Assembly (NCBI RefSeq): GCF_900230285.1
Contig: NZ_OCNK01000002.1
Coordinates: 682,001-746,000, forward strand
Length of the DNA: 64,000 bases
Reading direction: 5' to 3'
Source: Blastococcus haudaquaticus
Lineage (GTDB): Bacteria > Actinomycetota > Actinomycetes > Mycobacteriales > Geodermatophilaceae
The position numbers were made by a program, and so were the translations under genes. Positions 41,918 through 53,773 of this stretch are shown here, piece by piece. Numbering within the stretch: the stretch's first letter is position 1; every line of letters starts with the position of its first letter. The notes beneath the pieces were generated by a model. That model worked only from the letters and a program-made list of their open reading frames with translations. It did not search any database and was not told the DNA's origin.

Positions 41918-42888
41918 TACTCGCGGCCCAGGTCGCGGTGCCGGGCTGCTGCCGTCAGCCCCTCCGCGGTGAGTCGGCGCGCGAACTCCTCGGCGATCGC
42001 CACGCTGCGGTGCTTCCCGCCGGTGCAGCCGACCGCGAGCGTCAGGTACCGCTTGCCCTCCCGGCGGTATCCGGGGATGAGCAGGCGCAGCACGTCGGTG
42101 TAGCGGTCCAGGAACTCGGCCGCGTCGTCCTGCCCGAGGACGTAGGCGCTCACGTCGGGGTCCTGTCCGGTCTTGGGCCGCAGCTCGGGGATCCAGTGGG
42201 GGTTGGGCAGGAACCGGGCGTCGATCACCAGGTCGGCGTCCAGGGGCAGCCCGTACTTGAAGCCGAAGCTCATGACGGTCGCGGTGAGCGGCTGCGTCCG
42301 GCCCTCGCGCGCGAAGGCGTTCTCCAGCGTCGCGCGCAGCTGGTGGACGTTCAGGTCGCTGGTGTCCACCCACAGGTCGGCGTCCCCCGCGATCCCGGTG
42401 AGCAGCGCCCGCTCGGCCGAGATCCCGTCGATCAGCGTGCCGTTGCCCTGCAGCGGGTGCTCGCGGCGCACGGACTCGTAGCGCCGCACCAGCACCTCGT
42501 CCCGCGCATGGACGTAGATGACCCGGGGACGGTTGCCGGCCTCGGCGAGTACGCGGATCGCTTCCTGCAGGTCGCTGGAGAAGGCGCGGCTCCGCACGTC
42601 CACGACCGCGGCGAAACGGCGGATGTCCCCCCGCGCGCCCAGCTCCACCATCGGCTGGAGGAGCGCCGGGGGCAGGTTGTCGACGACGAACCAGCCCAGG
42701 TCCTCCAGGACCCGGCCGGCGCTGAGCTTCCCGGCCCCCGACAGCCCGGTGACGACGACGATCTCGAGCGGCTGGACCTCCGTCGTCGTCGGGTCGAGCG
42801 CCGGTTCGACGTCGGACTGGGGCCCTGCGGACCCGCCCTTGGCGCCGGACGGCGGTACGCCCCCGTCCAGTCCGGTGTCGGTGGTCAC
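41917..42888 (-). CDS. rapZ: RNase adapter RapZ family nucleotide-binding protein
   Basis: A 323-residue protein with an N-terminal P-loop domain and C-terminal RapZ domain ([20 protein letters not shown]). An acidic linker of about 40 residues precedes the P-loop. The P-loop reads [10 protein letters not shown] (about residues 48-57): the Ser/Thr expected right after the lysine is Leu, a noncanonical Walker A, as often in actinobacterial homologues. In E. coli RapZ controls glmS sRNA decay; the actinobacterial role is less clear. It overlaps uvrC by four bases. Confidence 0.93.
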   Translation of the reverse strand: MTTDTGLDGGVPPSGAKGGSAGPQSDVEPALDPTTTEVQPLEIVVVTGLSGAGKLSAGRVLEDLGWFVVDNLPPALLQPMVELGARGDIRRFAAVVDVRSRAFSSDLQEAIRVLAEAGNRPRVIYVHARDEVLVRRYESVRREHPLQGNGTLIDGISAERALLTGIAGDADLWVDTSDLNVHQLRATLENAFAREGRTQPLTATVMSFGFKYGLPLDADLVIDARFLPNPHWIPELRPKTGQDPDVSAYVLGQDDAAEFLDRYTDVLRLLIPGYRREGKRYLTLAVGCTGGKHRSVAIAEEFARRLTAEGLTAAARHRDLGRE

Positions 42889-44924
42889 GAGGCCACCCGG
42901 CCGACCTCGGCGGTCTCACCGGCGCCGTCCCGAGGGGTGCCGCGCTCGGCCGGGCCCTGCGGAGCGGTGGTCGACTCGACCGCCTCCGGCGACCCGTCCC
43001 CCGCGTCCTCGACAGCCGGGACCGCGATCGCCGCCAGGACGGCCTCCGCGGTCCGCCGGCCGATCCCCGGCACGGTGGTCAGCTCCTCGATCGAGGCGGC
43101 CCGCAGCCGCTTGAGCGATCCGAACTGCTTCATCAGCGCCTTCCGCCGCGACTCCCCGAGGCCGGGGACGTCGTCCAACATCGAGACCAGCATGCCGGTG
43201 GACCGCTTCTGCCGGTGATAGGTGATCGCGAAGCGGTGGGCCTCGTCCCGCACCCGCTGGAGGAGGTAGAGCGCCTCGGACGTGCGGGGCAGGATGACCG
43301 GGTCGCTGTCACCGGGCAGCCACACCTCCTCCATGCGCTTGGCCAGCCCGCACACCGCGACGTCGACGATGCCCAGTTCCGTCAGTGACCGGCCGGCGGC
43401 GGCCACCTGGGGTGCACCGCCATCCACCACCAGCAGATTCGGCGGGTAGGCGAACCGGCGGGGACGGCCCTCCTCGGCGGCGACGCCCTGCTCGTCCCGG
43501 CGGTCCGCCTCCTCCTTGAGGTGGCGGGCGAACCGGCGTCGGACGACCTCGGCCATGGCGGCGGTGTCGTCGGTGCCCTGGGCCACCGAGAACCGGCGGT
43601 AGTCGGACTTCTTGGCCAGGCCGTCCTCGAACACGACCATGCTGGCCACCACGTTGGTGCCCTGGACGTGCGAGATGTCGATGCACTCGATCCGCAGCGG
43701 CGCGTCGGGCAGCTCGAGGGCCTCCTGCAGCTCCGACAGCGCCAGGGAGCGGGCGGTCAGGTCGCTGGCCCGCTTGACGCGGTGCCGGGCGAACGCCTCC
43801 TTGGCGTTCCGCTCGACGGTCTCGAGCAGGCTCCGCTTGTCGCCGCGCTGCGGCACCCGCAGGGAGACCCGGCCGCCACGGAGCTCCTCGAGCAGCTCGG
43901 TGTAGACGTCGGCGTCGTCCGGCAGCTCGGGCACGAGCACCTCGCGGGGCACGGCCTCCCCCGCCTCCCCGACGCCTGTCTGCTCGTCGACGCCGCCGTA
44001 GACCTGCAGGAGGAACTGCTCGACCAGCTCGCCCGTGGTGACGGCCTCGACCTTGTCGACGATCCAGCCCCGCTGACCGCGGACCCGGCCACCGCGGACG
44101 TGGAAGACCTGGACCGCGGCCTCCAGCTCGTCCTGGGCGAAGGCCACCACGTCGGCGTCCGTGCCGTCACCGAGGACGACGGCCTGCTTCTCCAGCGCCC
44201 GCTTCAGGGCGCCGAGGTCGTCCCGCAGCCGGGCCGCCTTCTCGTACTCCATCGCCTCGGCCGCGGCCGCCATCTCGCGCTCGAGCCGCTTGATCATCGA
44301 CTCGGTCTTCCCGGCCATGAAGTCGCAGAAGTCGTCGACGATCTCGCGGTGCTCCTCGGCGCTGACCCGGCCCACGCAGGGGGCCGCGCACTTGCCGATG
44401 TAGCCCAGCAGGCAGGGCCGGCCGATCTGCCCGGCCCGCTTGAAGACCCCGTTGGAGCAGGTGCGGGCGGGAAAGACGCGGGTCAGGGTGTCAAGCGTCT
44501 CGCGGATCGCCCACGCGTGGGCGTACGGCCCGAAGTAGCGCACGCCCTTGCGCTTGGGGCCCCGCATGACCTGGAGGCGCGGGTACTCCTCGTTCAGCGT
44601 CACGGCGAGCGACGGGTAGCTCTTGTCGTCGCGGTAGCGGACGTTGAACCGCGGGTCGAACTCCTTGATCCAGTTGTACTCGAGCTGGAGCGCCTCGACC
44701 TCGGTGCCGACGACCGTCCAGTCGACGCTCGCCGCCGTCGTCACCATCTGCCGCGTGCGCGGGTGCAGCCCGGCGACGTCGGCGAAGTAGCTGTTCAGGC
44801 GCTGCCGGAGGCTCTTGGCCTTCCCGACGTAGATGACCCGGCCACCGGGGTCGCGGAACCGGTACACGCCCGGGGACTCCGGGATGCTGCCGACCGCCGG
44901 GCGGTACGTGGACGGATCGGGCAT
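42885..44924 (-). CDS. uvrC: Excinuclease ABC subunit C
   Basis: A 679-residue repair nuclease that makes both incisions around UvrAB-marked damage. The GIY-YIG domain starts [20 protein letters not shown]; a cysteine cluster [20 protein letters not shown] follows. Then come the UVR motif ([17 protein letters not shown]), the RNase H-like domain with [15 protein letters not shown], and paired helix-hairpin-helix motifs ([17 protein letters not shown]). The C-terminal tail is acidic. The ATG at 44924 follows a TAATGT -10-like box by 6 nt, so the mRNA is probably leaderless. Confidence 0.96.
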   Translation of the reverse strand: MPDPSTYRPAVGSIPESPGVYRFRDPGGRVIYVGKAKSLRQRLNSYFADVAGLHPRTRQMVTTAASVDWTVVGTEVEALQLEYNWIKEFDPRFNVRYRDDKSYPSLAVTLNEEYPRLQVMRGPKRKGVRYFGPYAHAWAIRETLDTLTRVFPARTCSNGVFKRAGQIGRPCLLGYIGKCAAPCVGRVSAEEHREIVDDFCDFMAGKTESMIKRLEREMAAAAEAMEYEKAARLRDDLGALKRALEKQAVVLGDGTDADVVAFAQDELEAAVQVFHVRGGRVRGQRGWIVDKVEAVTTGELVEQFLLQVYGGVDEQTGVGEAGEAVPREVLVPELPDDADVYTELLEELRGGRVSLRVPQRGDKRSLLETVERNAKEAFARHRVKRASDLTARSLALSELQEALELPDAPLRIECIDISHVQGTNVVASMVVFEDGLAKKSDYRRFSVAQGTDDTAAMAEVVRRRFARHLKEEADRRDEQGVAAEEGRPRRFAYPPNLLVVDGGAPQVAAAGRSLTELGIVDVAVCGLAKRMEEVWLPGDSDPVILPRTSEALYLLQRVRDEAHRFAITYHRQKRSTGMLVSMLDDVPGLGESRRKALMKQFGSLKRLRAASIEELTTVPGIGRRTAEAVLAAIAVPAVEDAGDGSPEAVESTTAPQGPAERGTPRDGAGETAEVGRVAS

Positions 44925-44930
44925 GCCCCC

Positions 44931-44936
44931 ACATTA
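44931..44936 (-). promoter_or_regulatory. -10 element of leaderless uvrC promoter
   Basis: TAATGT on the minus strand, six bases (GGGGGC) before the ATG at 44924. No Shine-Dalgarno fits. Confidence 0.5.
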
Positions 44937-45009
44937 GGTCGCGGGTGCGACAGGCCGACGACCCCGGGACCCGCACGTCGTGAGGCCGGGCGGTCCCGCC
45001 GGCCGTCGG

Positions 45010-45315
45010 TCAGGGCGCTGCGGGAACCGGGGAGCCGCGGTGCGCTGCCCGGGCGACGGCGGCGGCGGCCGCCGTTCCTCTGTGCTGGGTCAGCCGGACC
45101 CCGCGCATGACCAGCGCGGACGCACTGCACAGGCCTACGACGGCGGCAGGCACGGCGACCACTCCCGGCGCGGCGTCCCCCATGACCAGGTACGCGCACA
45201 GCGCCGTGAGCGCCAGCAGCACGGCTCCCGACCGCAGGCGCGGGCCGGGGGCGGCTCCGAAAGGCGCGCCACTGACGGACATGTCCGGGTCGCAGCCGGG
45301 CGTGAGCACGGTCAT
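45010..45315 (-). CDS. Small membrane protein, unknown function
   Basis: A 101-residue protein with two hydrophobic segments, about residues 31-46 and 50-68 (ALTALCAYLVMG and GVVAVPAAVVGLCSAS), and a basic C-terminus. No family is recognised. The ATG at 45315 has GAGGAGG upstream. Possible -10 boxes are TATGGT and TATCGA further up. It lies between uvrC and the VOC gene. Confidence 0.5.
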   Translation of the reverse strand: MTVLTPGCDPDMSVSGAPFGAAPGPRLRSGAVLLALTALCAYLVMGDAAPGVVAVPAAVVGLCSASALVMRGVRLTQHRGTAAAAAVARAAHRGSPVPAAP

Positions 45316-45463
45316 CCACTGCCTCCTCGCGGCCACCCTCCGTCGATACGGGGTGACGCTGGTCACACGGACCATAGGTGGCTCGAGCGCCCAGGCCAAT
45401 GGCTGGCGGAGAAATCCCACCGGACGGGAAGCCGCCGCGCGCTGCACCGACCCCGACGGTCGT

Positions 45464-46294
45464 TCACCACGCCTCGGGCGGGGTGAACTGGCTGATGGTG
45501 AACTCGGCGCCCTGCGGGTCCCGCACGAGCGCATTTCGGGTCCACTCGTCGTCGGGCCGCGTCAGCACCGTCGCCCCCAGGCGTTCGGCCGTCGCCGCGC
45601 TGTCGTCGCGGTCGGCCACCGTGAAGGTGACGGTCCAACGGGCCGACTCCCCCGACTCCAGACCGACCAGACCGCCGATGACGTCGGCGAAGCCGGGCGG
45701 CGCCGAGGCCTGCCGTTCGTGGATGCCCGGGTCGACGGTCGCCGCGAGGTGGTCGCCGTACCCGGGCACCTGGATCATCGTTCCGGCGTCCTGCCCGAGG
45801 TCCATGGTGACCCAGCCGAACAGCGCCCCGTAGAAAGCGAGTGCGCCCTCTCGGTCGGGCGTGTGAAGGTCGCTGAAGTTCCAGGCGCCCGGAGCGTTGG
45901 TGAGCTGGGCGCCCAGCCGCCGACGGGGCTGCCACAGGCGGAAAGCTGCTCCCGCCGGGTCGATGCAGGAGGCCGCGCGGCCACCGGGCCCGGCGTCCTC
46001 CGGTCCGGCGGTCACGGCTCCCCCCAGGCCCGGTACCCGCGCGGACGTGGCGTCGGCGTCGTCCACGGCGACGTAGGTGTTCCAGGTCGGCGTGCCCGCC
46101 CCGGGGCCGATGGCCGCGACATCCTGTCCGTCCAGGGTCGCGAGCAGGTAGCTGCCGGGGGCATCCGGCGGCACCACATCCGTCAGGGTCCAGCCGAAGA
46201 GGCCGGCGTAGAAGCGGGCGGCCTCGGCAGGGTCGGGTTGCTCGGTGTCGATCCAGCACGTGACTCCGTGCGGATAGGTCCTCTGATCGGTCAC
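45464..46294 (-). CDS. VOC family protein (two glyoxalase-like domains)
   Basis: A 276-residue protein with two vicinal-oxygen-chelate domains: GVTCWIDTEQPD...ARFYAGLFGW (about residues 10-130) and NFSDLHTPDREGALAFYGALFGW (about 140-272). Such proteins bind a metal and act as glyoxalases, dioxygenases or antibiotic-sequestering proteins. The function is not assignable. The GTG start at 46294 has GAGAGGGG six bases upstream. The uvrA terminator hairpin lies about 50 bp before it. Confidence 0.88.
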   Translation of the reverse strand: MTDQRTYPHGVTCWIDTEQPDPAEAARFYAGLFGWTLTDVVPPDAPGSYLLATLDGQDVAAIGPGAGTPTWNTYVAVDDADATSARVPGLGGAVTAGPEDAGPGGRAASCIDPAGAAFRLWQPRRRLGAQLTNAPGAWNFSDLHTPDREGALAFYGALFGWVTMDLGQDAGTMIQVPGYGDHLAATVDPGIHERQASAPPGFADVIGGLVGLESGESARWTVTFTVADRDDSAATAERLGATVLTRPDDEWTRNALVRDPQGAEFTISQFTPPEAW

Positions 46295-46345
46295 GTCGCA
46301 CCCCTCTCGGCCCCGGTGCCGGGGACGCTAACGAGGGGGTGTGAC

Positions 46346-46377
46346 ACCGCGGGGCCGGGCAGTGCCCGGCCCCGCGG

Positions 46378-46378
<1 letters not shown>
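46346..46378 (-). terminator. uvrA terminator hairpin
   Basis: A perfect 16-bp stem (46346-46361 with 46363-46378, one-base centre) begins at the uvrA stop codon. It is one of the strongest in the window. Confidence 0.75.
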
Positions 46379-49269
<2,891 letters not shown>

Positions 49270-49406
49270 GTGCTTCCTGTCAGTCGCTGTGGCTGGATGC
49301 ATCAGTCGAGGGCAAGGCCCCGACCTGGAGAGCTGTTCCCGTCACCCGGCGCGCCCGCCTGTCGCCCCCGTCACGCGTCGGGGCGGCGAGGCGCCATGCC
49401 GCGTAC

Positions 49407-50843
49407 TCAGGCAGGGGCCTGGGCGGCGGACGCGGTGGGGTCGAAGACGGGTGCGTACCGCCGCCACGGCTGCAGACGCTCCAGCTCTCCGGCGAGCCAG
49501 AGTAGTCGTCCCTCGGCGCCCGGGGGGCCGACGAACTGGACGGCCGCCGGCAGCCCGTCGGGGCGGACGCCGGCGGGAACCACAGCGGCCGGGAGCCCGG
49601 CCAGGTTCCAGGCCGCCGTCCACGGCGCCCACCGCGCGTTCGCCGTGACGTTGGCCAGGAAGGAGCGCTCGTGCCACGGACGGGCGGGGAGCGGTGGCCC
49701 GGTGGTGACGGGGCTCAGCAGCACGTCGGCGTCGGCGAAGAAGCCGACCATGCGGTCGCGGAAACGTTCGGCCGTGCGGGGCCGCACCAGGTGCGCCCGC
49801 CTGACCAGGCGGCCGAGGCGCGCGTGCGTGCGGCTCCGCGGCTGCAGGGCATCGCGGTCGATGCCGAGGTGCTCGGCGTCGTCCTCGGCACCGACCATCC
49901 AGCGGGTCAACGCGCCCGTGGCAGCGCCCAGCGTGATCGGCGGCTCCCGGCGGACCACCGTGTGTCCGGCAGCGGTGAGCAGTTCGACGACGGCGTCGAC
50001 CGCGGCCCGTGTGGCTGCGTCCGCCCGGAGACCCGGGACGGGGGATCTGGTCGAGAGCGCGACGCGCAGCGGCCGGCCCGGCGCCTCCGGGGACACCGGC
50101 TCCTGACCCGCCAGGACGGCGTGGGCCACGGCGAGATCGGCCGCCGTCGTCGCGAGCGCACCGTTCTCGGCCATGCCCGACCAGCTGTTCGCGCCGATCT
50201 CGGCCGGGACCACCCCACGGCCCGGCTTCAGCGTCACCAGCCCGCACGCCGCGGCCGGGAGCCGGAGGGAGCCCATGCCGTCGTTGCCGTGGGCCAGGGG
50301 CACCGACCCGGAGGCCACCGCCGCCGCACTCCCGCCGGAGCTGCCCGCGGGTGAGCGCGCGGTGTCCCAGGGGTTCCGGCTGACCGCCCCAGGCCCGTCG
50401 GTGGACCCGTAGAGGCACAGCTCCGGGGCGCGCGTGATGCCCACGACGATCGCGCCGGCCTTGCGGAGGCGGGCGACGACCGGGTGGTCGCGCGTGGCAG
50501 GAGCCGGGGAGCAGGCGGGCGAGCCGTCGGTGCACACCTCGCCCGCGACGGCGACGTTGTCCTTCACCGCGATCGGCACGCCGGCCAGCGGGAGGGCGAA
50601 GCGGGTGAGCGCCGTGTCGATCGCGTGGGCCTCGGCGAGCGCGGCCTCGCGTCGCACCACCCGGAACGCGCCGATGCGGGCCTCGACCGCGTCGATGTGC
50701 GCGAGGTGGGCCCGGACGACGTCGACCGCCGTCACCTCACCGGAGCGCACGAGGCGGGCGATCTCCGTCGCCGGCAGGCCGACGGTGCCGGATGCGCTCG
50801 GCGCAGCAGGACCGGCACTGTCGAGAGCTCCGCTAGCGTCCAT
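49407..50843 (-). CDS. Amidase (amidase signature family)
   Basis: A 478-residue amidase-signature hydrolase. The catalytic Ser-cisSer-Lys set is visible: Lys in PIAVKDNVAVAG and the Gly/Ser-rich core ARSPAGSSGGSAAAVASG with the two catalytic serines. Substrates range from indoleacetamide to other amides; none is assigned. GatA is unlikely because gatB and gatC are absent nearby. The ATG at 50843 follows TACGGT by six bases, a leaderless pattern. The divergent MBL-fold gene starts 49 bp away. Confidence 0.9.
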   Translation of the reverse strand: MDASGALDSAGPAAPSASGTVGLPATEIARLVRSGEVTAVDVVRAHLAHIDAVEARIGAFRVVRREAALAEAHAIDTALTRFALPLAGVPIAVKDNVAVAGEVCTDGSPACSPAPATRDHPVVARLRKAGAIVVGITRAPELCLYGSTDGPGAVSRNPWDTARSPAGSSGGSAAAVASGSVPLAHGNDGMGSLRLPAAACGLVTLKPGRGVVPAEIGANSWSGMAENGALATTAADLAVAHAVLAGQEPVSPEAPGRPLRVALSTRSPVPGLRADAATRAAVDAVVELLTAAGHTVVRREPPITLGAATGALTRWMVGAEDDAEHLGIDRDALQPRSRTHARLGRLVRRAHLVRPRTAERFRDRMVGFFADADVLLSPVTTGPPLPARPWHERSFLANVTANARWAPWTAAWNLAGLPAAVVPAGVRPDGLPAAVQFVGPPGAEGRLLWLAGELERLQPWRRYAPVFDPTASAAQAPA

Positions 50844-50849
50844 GCCAGG

Positions 50850-50855
50850 ACCGTA
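50850..50855 (-). promoter_or_regulatory. -10 element of leaderless amidase promoter
   Basis: TACGGT on the minus strand, six bases before the ATG. It sits in the 48-bp divergent spacer shared with the MBL-fold gene. Confidence 0.5.
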
Positions 50856-50891
50856 ACGGCGGCCGCTGACAGTTTCCGATCGGAGTCCCCG

Positions 50892-51578
50892 ATGACCACC
50901 GCTCCCCCACCCGGCGACCACGCGTACACCGGGGACGTCGAGGTCGGCGCCCCGGCCCAGGTCCGCGAGCTGCCCGGGCTCACGATCACCAAGCTGGCCG
51001 TCAGCGAGATGGCCAACAACGTCTACCTGCTGCGCTGCACGGAGACCGGCGAGGGCCTGCTGATCGACGCCGCGGCCGAGCCCGACGCCCTCCGTGCCCT
51101 GATCGGGGACTCCGGCGTGCGGACCGTCGTCACGACGCACGGGCACTGGGACCACCACCGTGCGCTGCCGGAGGTGGTCGAGGCGACCGGCGCCGAGACG
51201 GTCGCGGGCACCGCGGACGCCGGCGACCTGCCGGTGCCGGTGCAGCGCACGGTCGAGCACGGGGACGCGGTGGCGGTGGGCCGGCAGACGCTGGAGGTCG
51301 TGCACCTGCGCGGCCACACCCCGGGGAGCATCGCGCTGGTCTGGCGGGGTCCCGCCGCGGCCGGGGTGCACGTGTTCACCGGCGACAGCCTCTTCCCCGG
51401 TGGTGTGGGGAACACGCAGGAGGACCCGGCCCGGTTCAGCAGCCTCATCGACGACGTCGAGGAGCGGCTGTTCGGCACCCTGCCGGACGAGGCCTGGGTC
51501 TATCCCGGTCACGGCGCGGACACGACGATCGGCACGGAGCGGCCCCATCTCGCCGAGTGGCGTTCCCGGGGCTGGTGA
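50892..51578 (+). CDS. MBL-fold metallo-hydrolase
   Basis: A 228-residue metallo-beta-lactamase-fold hydrolase with HGHWDHH (HxHxDH zinc motif), LRGHTPGSIALVW and the metal-bridging Asp in FTGDSLFPGG; VYPGHGADT supplies the last His. The pattern is of glyoxalase-II-like hydrolases. The ATG at 50892 has CGGAG upstream. The amidase is divergent from it, possibly the same function unit. Confidence 0.9.
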   Translation: MTTAPPPGDHAYTGDVEVGAPAQVRELPGLTITKLAVSEMANNVYLLRCTETGEGLLIDAAAEPDALRALIGDSGVRTVVTTHGHWDHHRALPEVVEATGAETVAGTADAGDLPVPVQRTVEHGDAVAVGRQTLEVVHLRGHTPGSIALVWRGPAAAGVHVFTGDSLFPGGVGNTQEDPARFSSLIDDVEERLFGTLPDEAWVYPGHGADTTIGTERPHLAEWRSRGW

Positions 51579-51837
51579 CACCGACGCCGCGGAGTCGGCC
51601 ACTCACGCACGGTCAGACCGACGACCTCGGTGAGTCGTTGCGGGTTCACTCCCGGTAACGCCAAGTCTGGCCCGGGATGCGGGGGCTTCCACCGCTCGGC
51701 CCGTGCGCCCGCCCCCACCGTTCCGTGACCGTTCCCTCACTTCCCGCGTTGTCAGGTGGTCCCGGCGCGACGATCGTCGCCCGAATCGGGAACCGCCCAG
51801 CTCCGGCGAACCGCCGGGCGCGACGAAGGGGAACGGG

Positions 51838-53499
51838 ATGAACGATCCACGGACGAGGTCAGCGCGGCGGCACGTGCAGCGCGCGCTGGCCGTCACCACC
51901 GGTGGGCTGCTGCTGGCCGTCGGCGTGCCGACGGCGGCAGACGCCGGCGGCGGCAACGGGTGCGAGCACCGCAACAACAACACCTACGACAAGCTGCTGG
52001 ACTGCGTGACGCTCGAAGGAGTGCAGGAGCACCTCGACGCCTTCCAGAAGATCGCCGACAACAGCACCGACCCGGTCTACCCGGGCAGCCGCGCAGCCGG
52101 CACGCAGGGTTACGCGGACAGCGTCGAGTACGTCGCCGGCCTGCTGGAGGATGCGGGTTACCAGGTCACCCTCGACCCGGTCGAGATCACCTTCAACTTC
52201 CCGGCCGTGCTGCGCCAGCTCGCTCCCGTCGAGGCCGCCTACGAGAGCGGGCCCTTCACCGGCAGCGGTGACGGCACCGTCCAGGGCGACGTGACCGCGG
52301 TGGACCTCGAGCTCGCCCAGGGGGCCGACGTGGTGTCGACCAGCGGTTGCGAGGCGGCGGACTTCGCCGGCATCGACTGGTCCGGCGACGCCGACATCGC
52401 GCTCGTGCAGCGCGGCACGTGCTTCTTCGGGACGAAGGCGTACTACGCCGAGCAGGCCGGCGCGGAGGCCGTGGTGATCATGAACCAGGGCAACACCCCG
52501 GACCGCGAGGAACTGCTGGTCGCTGACGCGACCAGCGTCGACGAGCCGATCCCCGGCGCCCCCGGGCCGGTCACGCACGGCATCCCGGTGGTGGGGGCCG
52601 CCTACGCCGACGGCCTCGCTCTGTCCCAGGCGGGATCCACCGCGTTCGTCGAGGTCCTCCCGGCGGAGACCCGCACCGATCACAACGTGATCGCTGAGCT
52701 GCCCGGCTCCAACCCTGACAACGTCGTCATGGCCGGTGCGCACCTCGACAGCGTCAACGAGGGACCCGGCATCAACGACAACGGATCCGGGTCGGCGGCG
52801 ATCCTCGAGACGGCCCTGATGATGGCCAACTCCAAGCCGGAGAACACGCTGCGCTTCGGCTGGTGGGCCGCCGAGGAGCAGGGCCTGGTCGGCTCCGCCG
52901 ACTACGTGGCCGGCCTGCCGGAGGCCGAGCGGAACCGCATCGCGCTCTACATGAACTACGACATGGTCGGTTCGCCGAACTACATCCAGATGGTCTACGA
53001 CGCCGACCAGTCGACCTTCCCCGCGCCGGTGGCGATCCCCGAGGGCTCGACGGCCATCGAGGACCTCTACGAGTCGTACTACACGGCGATCGCTGAGCCC
53101 TACGACGACACCGAGTTCTCCGGACGCAGCGACTACGAGGCCTTCATCCTCGCCGGCATCCCGTCGAGCGGGCTGTTCACCGGCGCGGAGGAGATCAAGA
53201 CGGAGGAACAGGCCGCGATCTGGGGCGGCACGGCCGGGGAGGCGTTCGACCCCGACTACCACGCCGCCGGGGACACGATCGGCAACGTCGACCCGCGGGC
53301 GCTCGAGGTGAACAGCGATCTCATCGCCTTCGCCATGCTGACGTTCGCCTACTCGACGGAGACGGTGAACGGGGTACCGGGCAAGGACGTCCCGGGCAAG
53401 CCGTTCGAGCTGCCGGCCCCGGCAGGTCCGCAGGGCACCTTCCAGGACGAGTCGGTCGCAGGAGGTGGCGGCCTGCACGCGCACGACGTGACCGCGTAG
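51838..53499 (+). CDS. Secreted M28 family aminopeptidase with PA domain
   Basis: A 553-residue exported zinc peptidase. The N-terminus has a twin-arginine-free signal (RRHVQRALAVTTGGLLLAVG...ADAGGG) cleaved near residue 37. A protease-associated domain spans about residues 130-260 (LVQRGTCFFGTKAYYAEQAG). The M28 domain has zinc ligands in AGAHLDSVNEGPGINDNGSG, the catalytic Glu in WWAAEEQGLVGS, Asp in MNYDMVGSPN, and His in DYHAAGDTIGN. It resembles Streptomyces leucine aminopeptidase. The ATG at 51838 has AAGGGGAACGGG upstream. Confidence 0.93.
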   Translation: MNDPRTRSARRHVQRALAVTTGGLLLAVGVPTAADAGGGNGCEHRNNNTYDKLLDCVTLEGVQEHLDAFQKIADNSTDPVYPGSRAAGTQGYADSVEYVAGLLEDAGYQVTLDPVEITFNFPAVLRQLAPVEAAYESGPFTGSGDGTVQGDVTAVDLELAQGADVVSTSGCEAADFAGIDWSGDADIALVQRGTCFFGTKAYYAEQAGAEAVVIMNQGNTPDREELLVADATSVDEPIPGAPGPVTHGIPVVGAAYADGLALSQAGSTAFVEVLPAETRTDHNVIAELPGSNPDNVVMAGAHLDSVNEGPGINDNGSGSAAILETALMMANSKPENTLRFGWWAAEEQGLVGSADYVAGLPEAERNRIALYMNYDMVGSPNYIQMVYDADQSTFPAPVAIPEGSTAIEDLYESYYTAIAEPYDDTEFSGRSDYEAFILAGIPSSGLFTGAEEIKTEEQAAIWGGTAGEAFDPDYHAAGDTIGNVDPRALEVNSDLIAFAMLTFAYSTETVNGVPGKDVPGKPFELPAPAGPQGTFQDESVAGGGGLHAHDVTA

Positions 53500-53507
53500 C
53501 ACCGGTC

Positions 53508-53541
53508 GTGGCGGGGCCGGCCTCCGGGCCGGTCCCGCCAC
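53508..53541. terminator. Terminator after M28 peptidase
   Basis: A 14-bp stem with one G-T pair (53508-53521 with 53528-53541) starts 9 nt past the stop codon, between convergent genes. Confidence 0.65.
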
Positions 53542-53549
53542 ACCCGGCC

Positions 53550-53762
53550 TCAGTCGCCGCCGAACCGCGCGTCGTGCACACGCCCGTCCGCGAGGAAGCC
53601 CAGCAGCCGGCGGCCCTCCGCGAGGACGTCGTCGCGCTCACCGGCCGACAGCGGCCCGGACGGTCGCACCGTCAGCACCGTGGCGTCGCCGTCGCGAGCT
53701 CGCCGGGCTCGTAGTGCCGGCGTGGCGCGGCCGAGGGCGCGGCGGCCGAGGACCTCGGGCAC
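53550..53762 (-). pseudogene. Fragment resembling the C-terminus of an AlkZ-like winged-helix DNA glycosylase
   Basis: A 70-codon frame from GTG 53762, with GGGAG upstream, ends ATVLTVRPSGPLSAGERDDV and LLGFLADGRVHDARFGGD. That ending looks like the last domain of AlkZ/YcaQ-type winged-helix proteins, which are about 350-400 residues long. The rest of the domain is absent and the N-terminal part here looks out of register, so it is probably a decayed remnant riding behind the S9 peptidase gene. A real small protein is the other option. Confidence 0.4.
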
Positions 53763-53773
53763 CCACTGCTCCC

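Noticed and set aside
49407-50843. GatA of the amidotransferase complex
   Set aside because: No gatB or gatC beside it, and the amidase signature alone is shared by many hydrolases.
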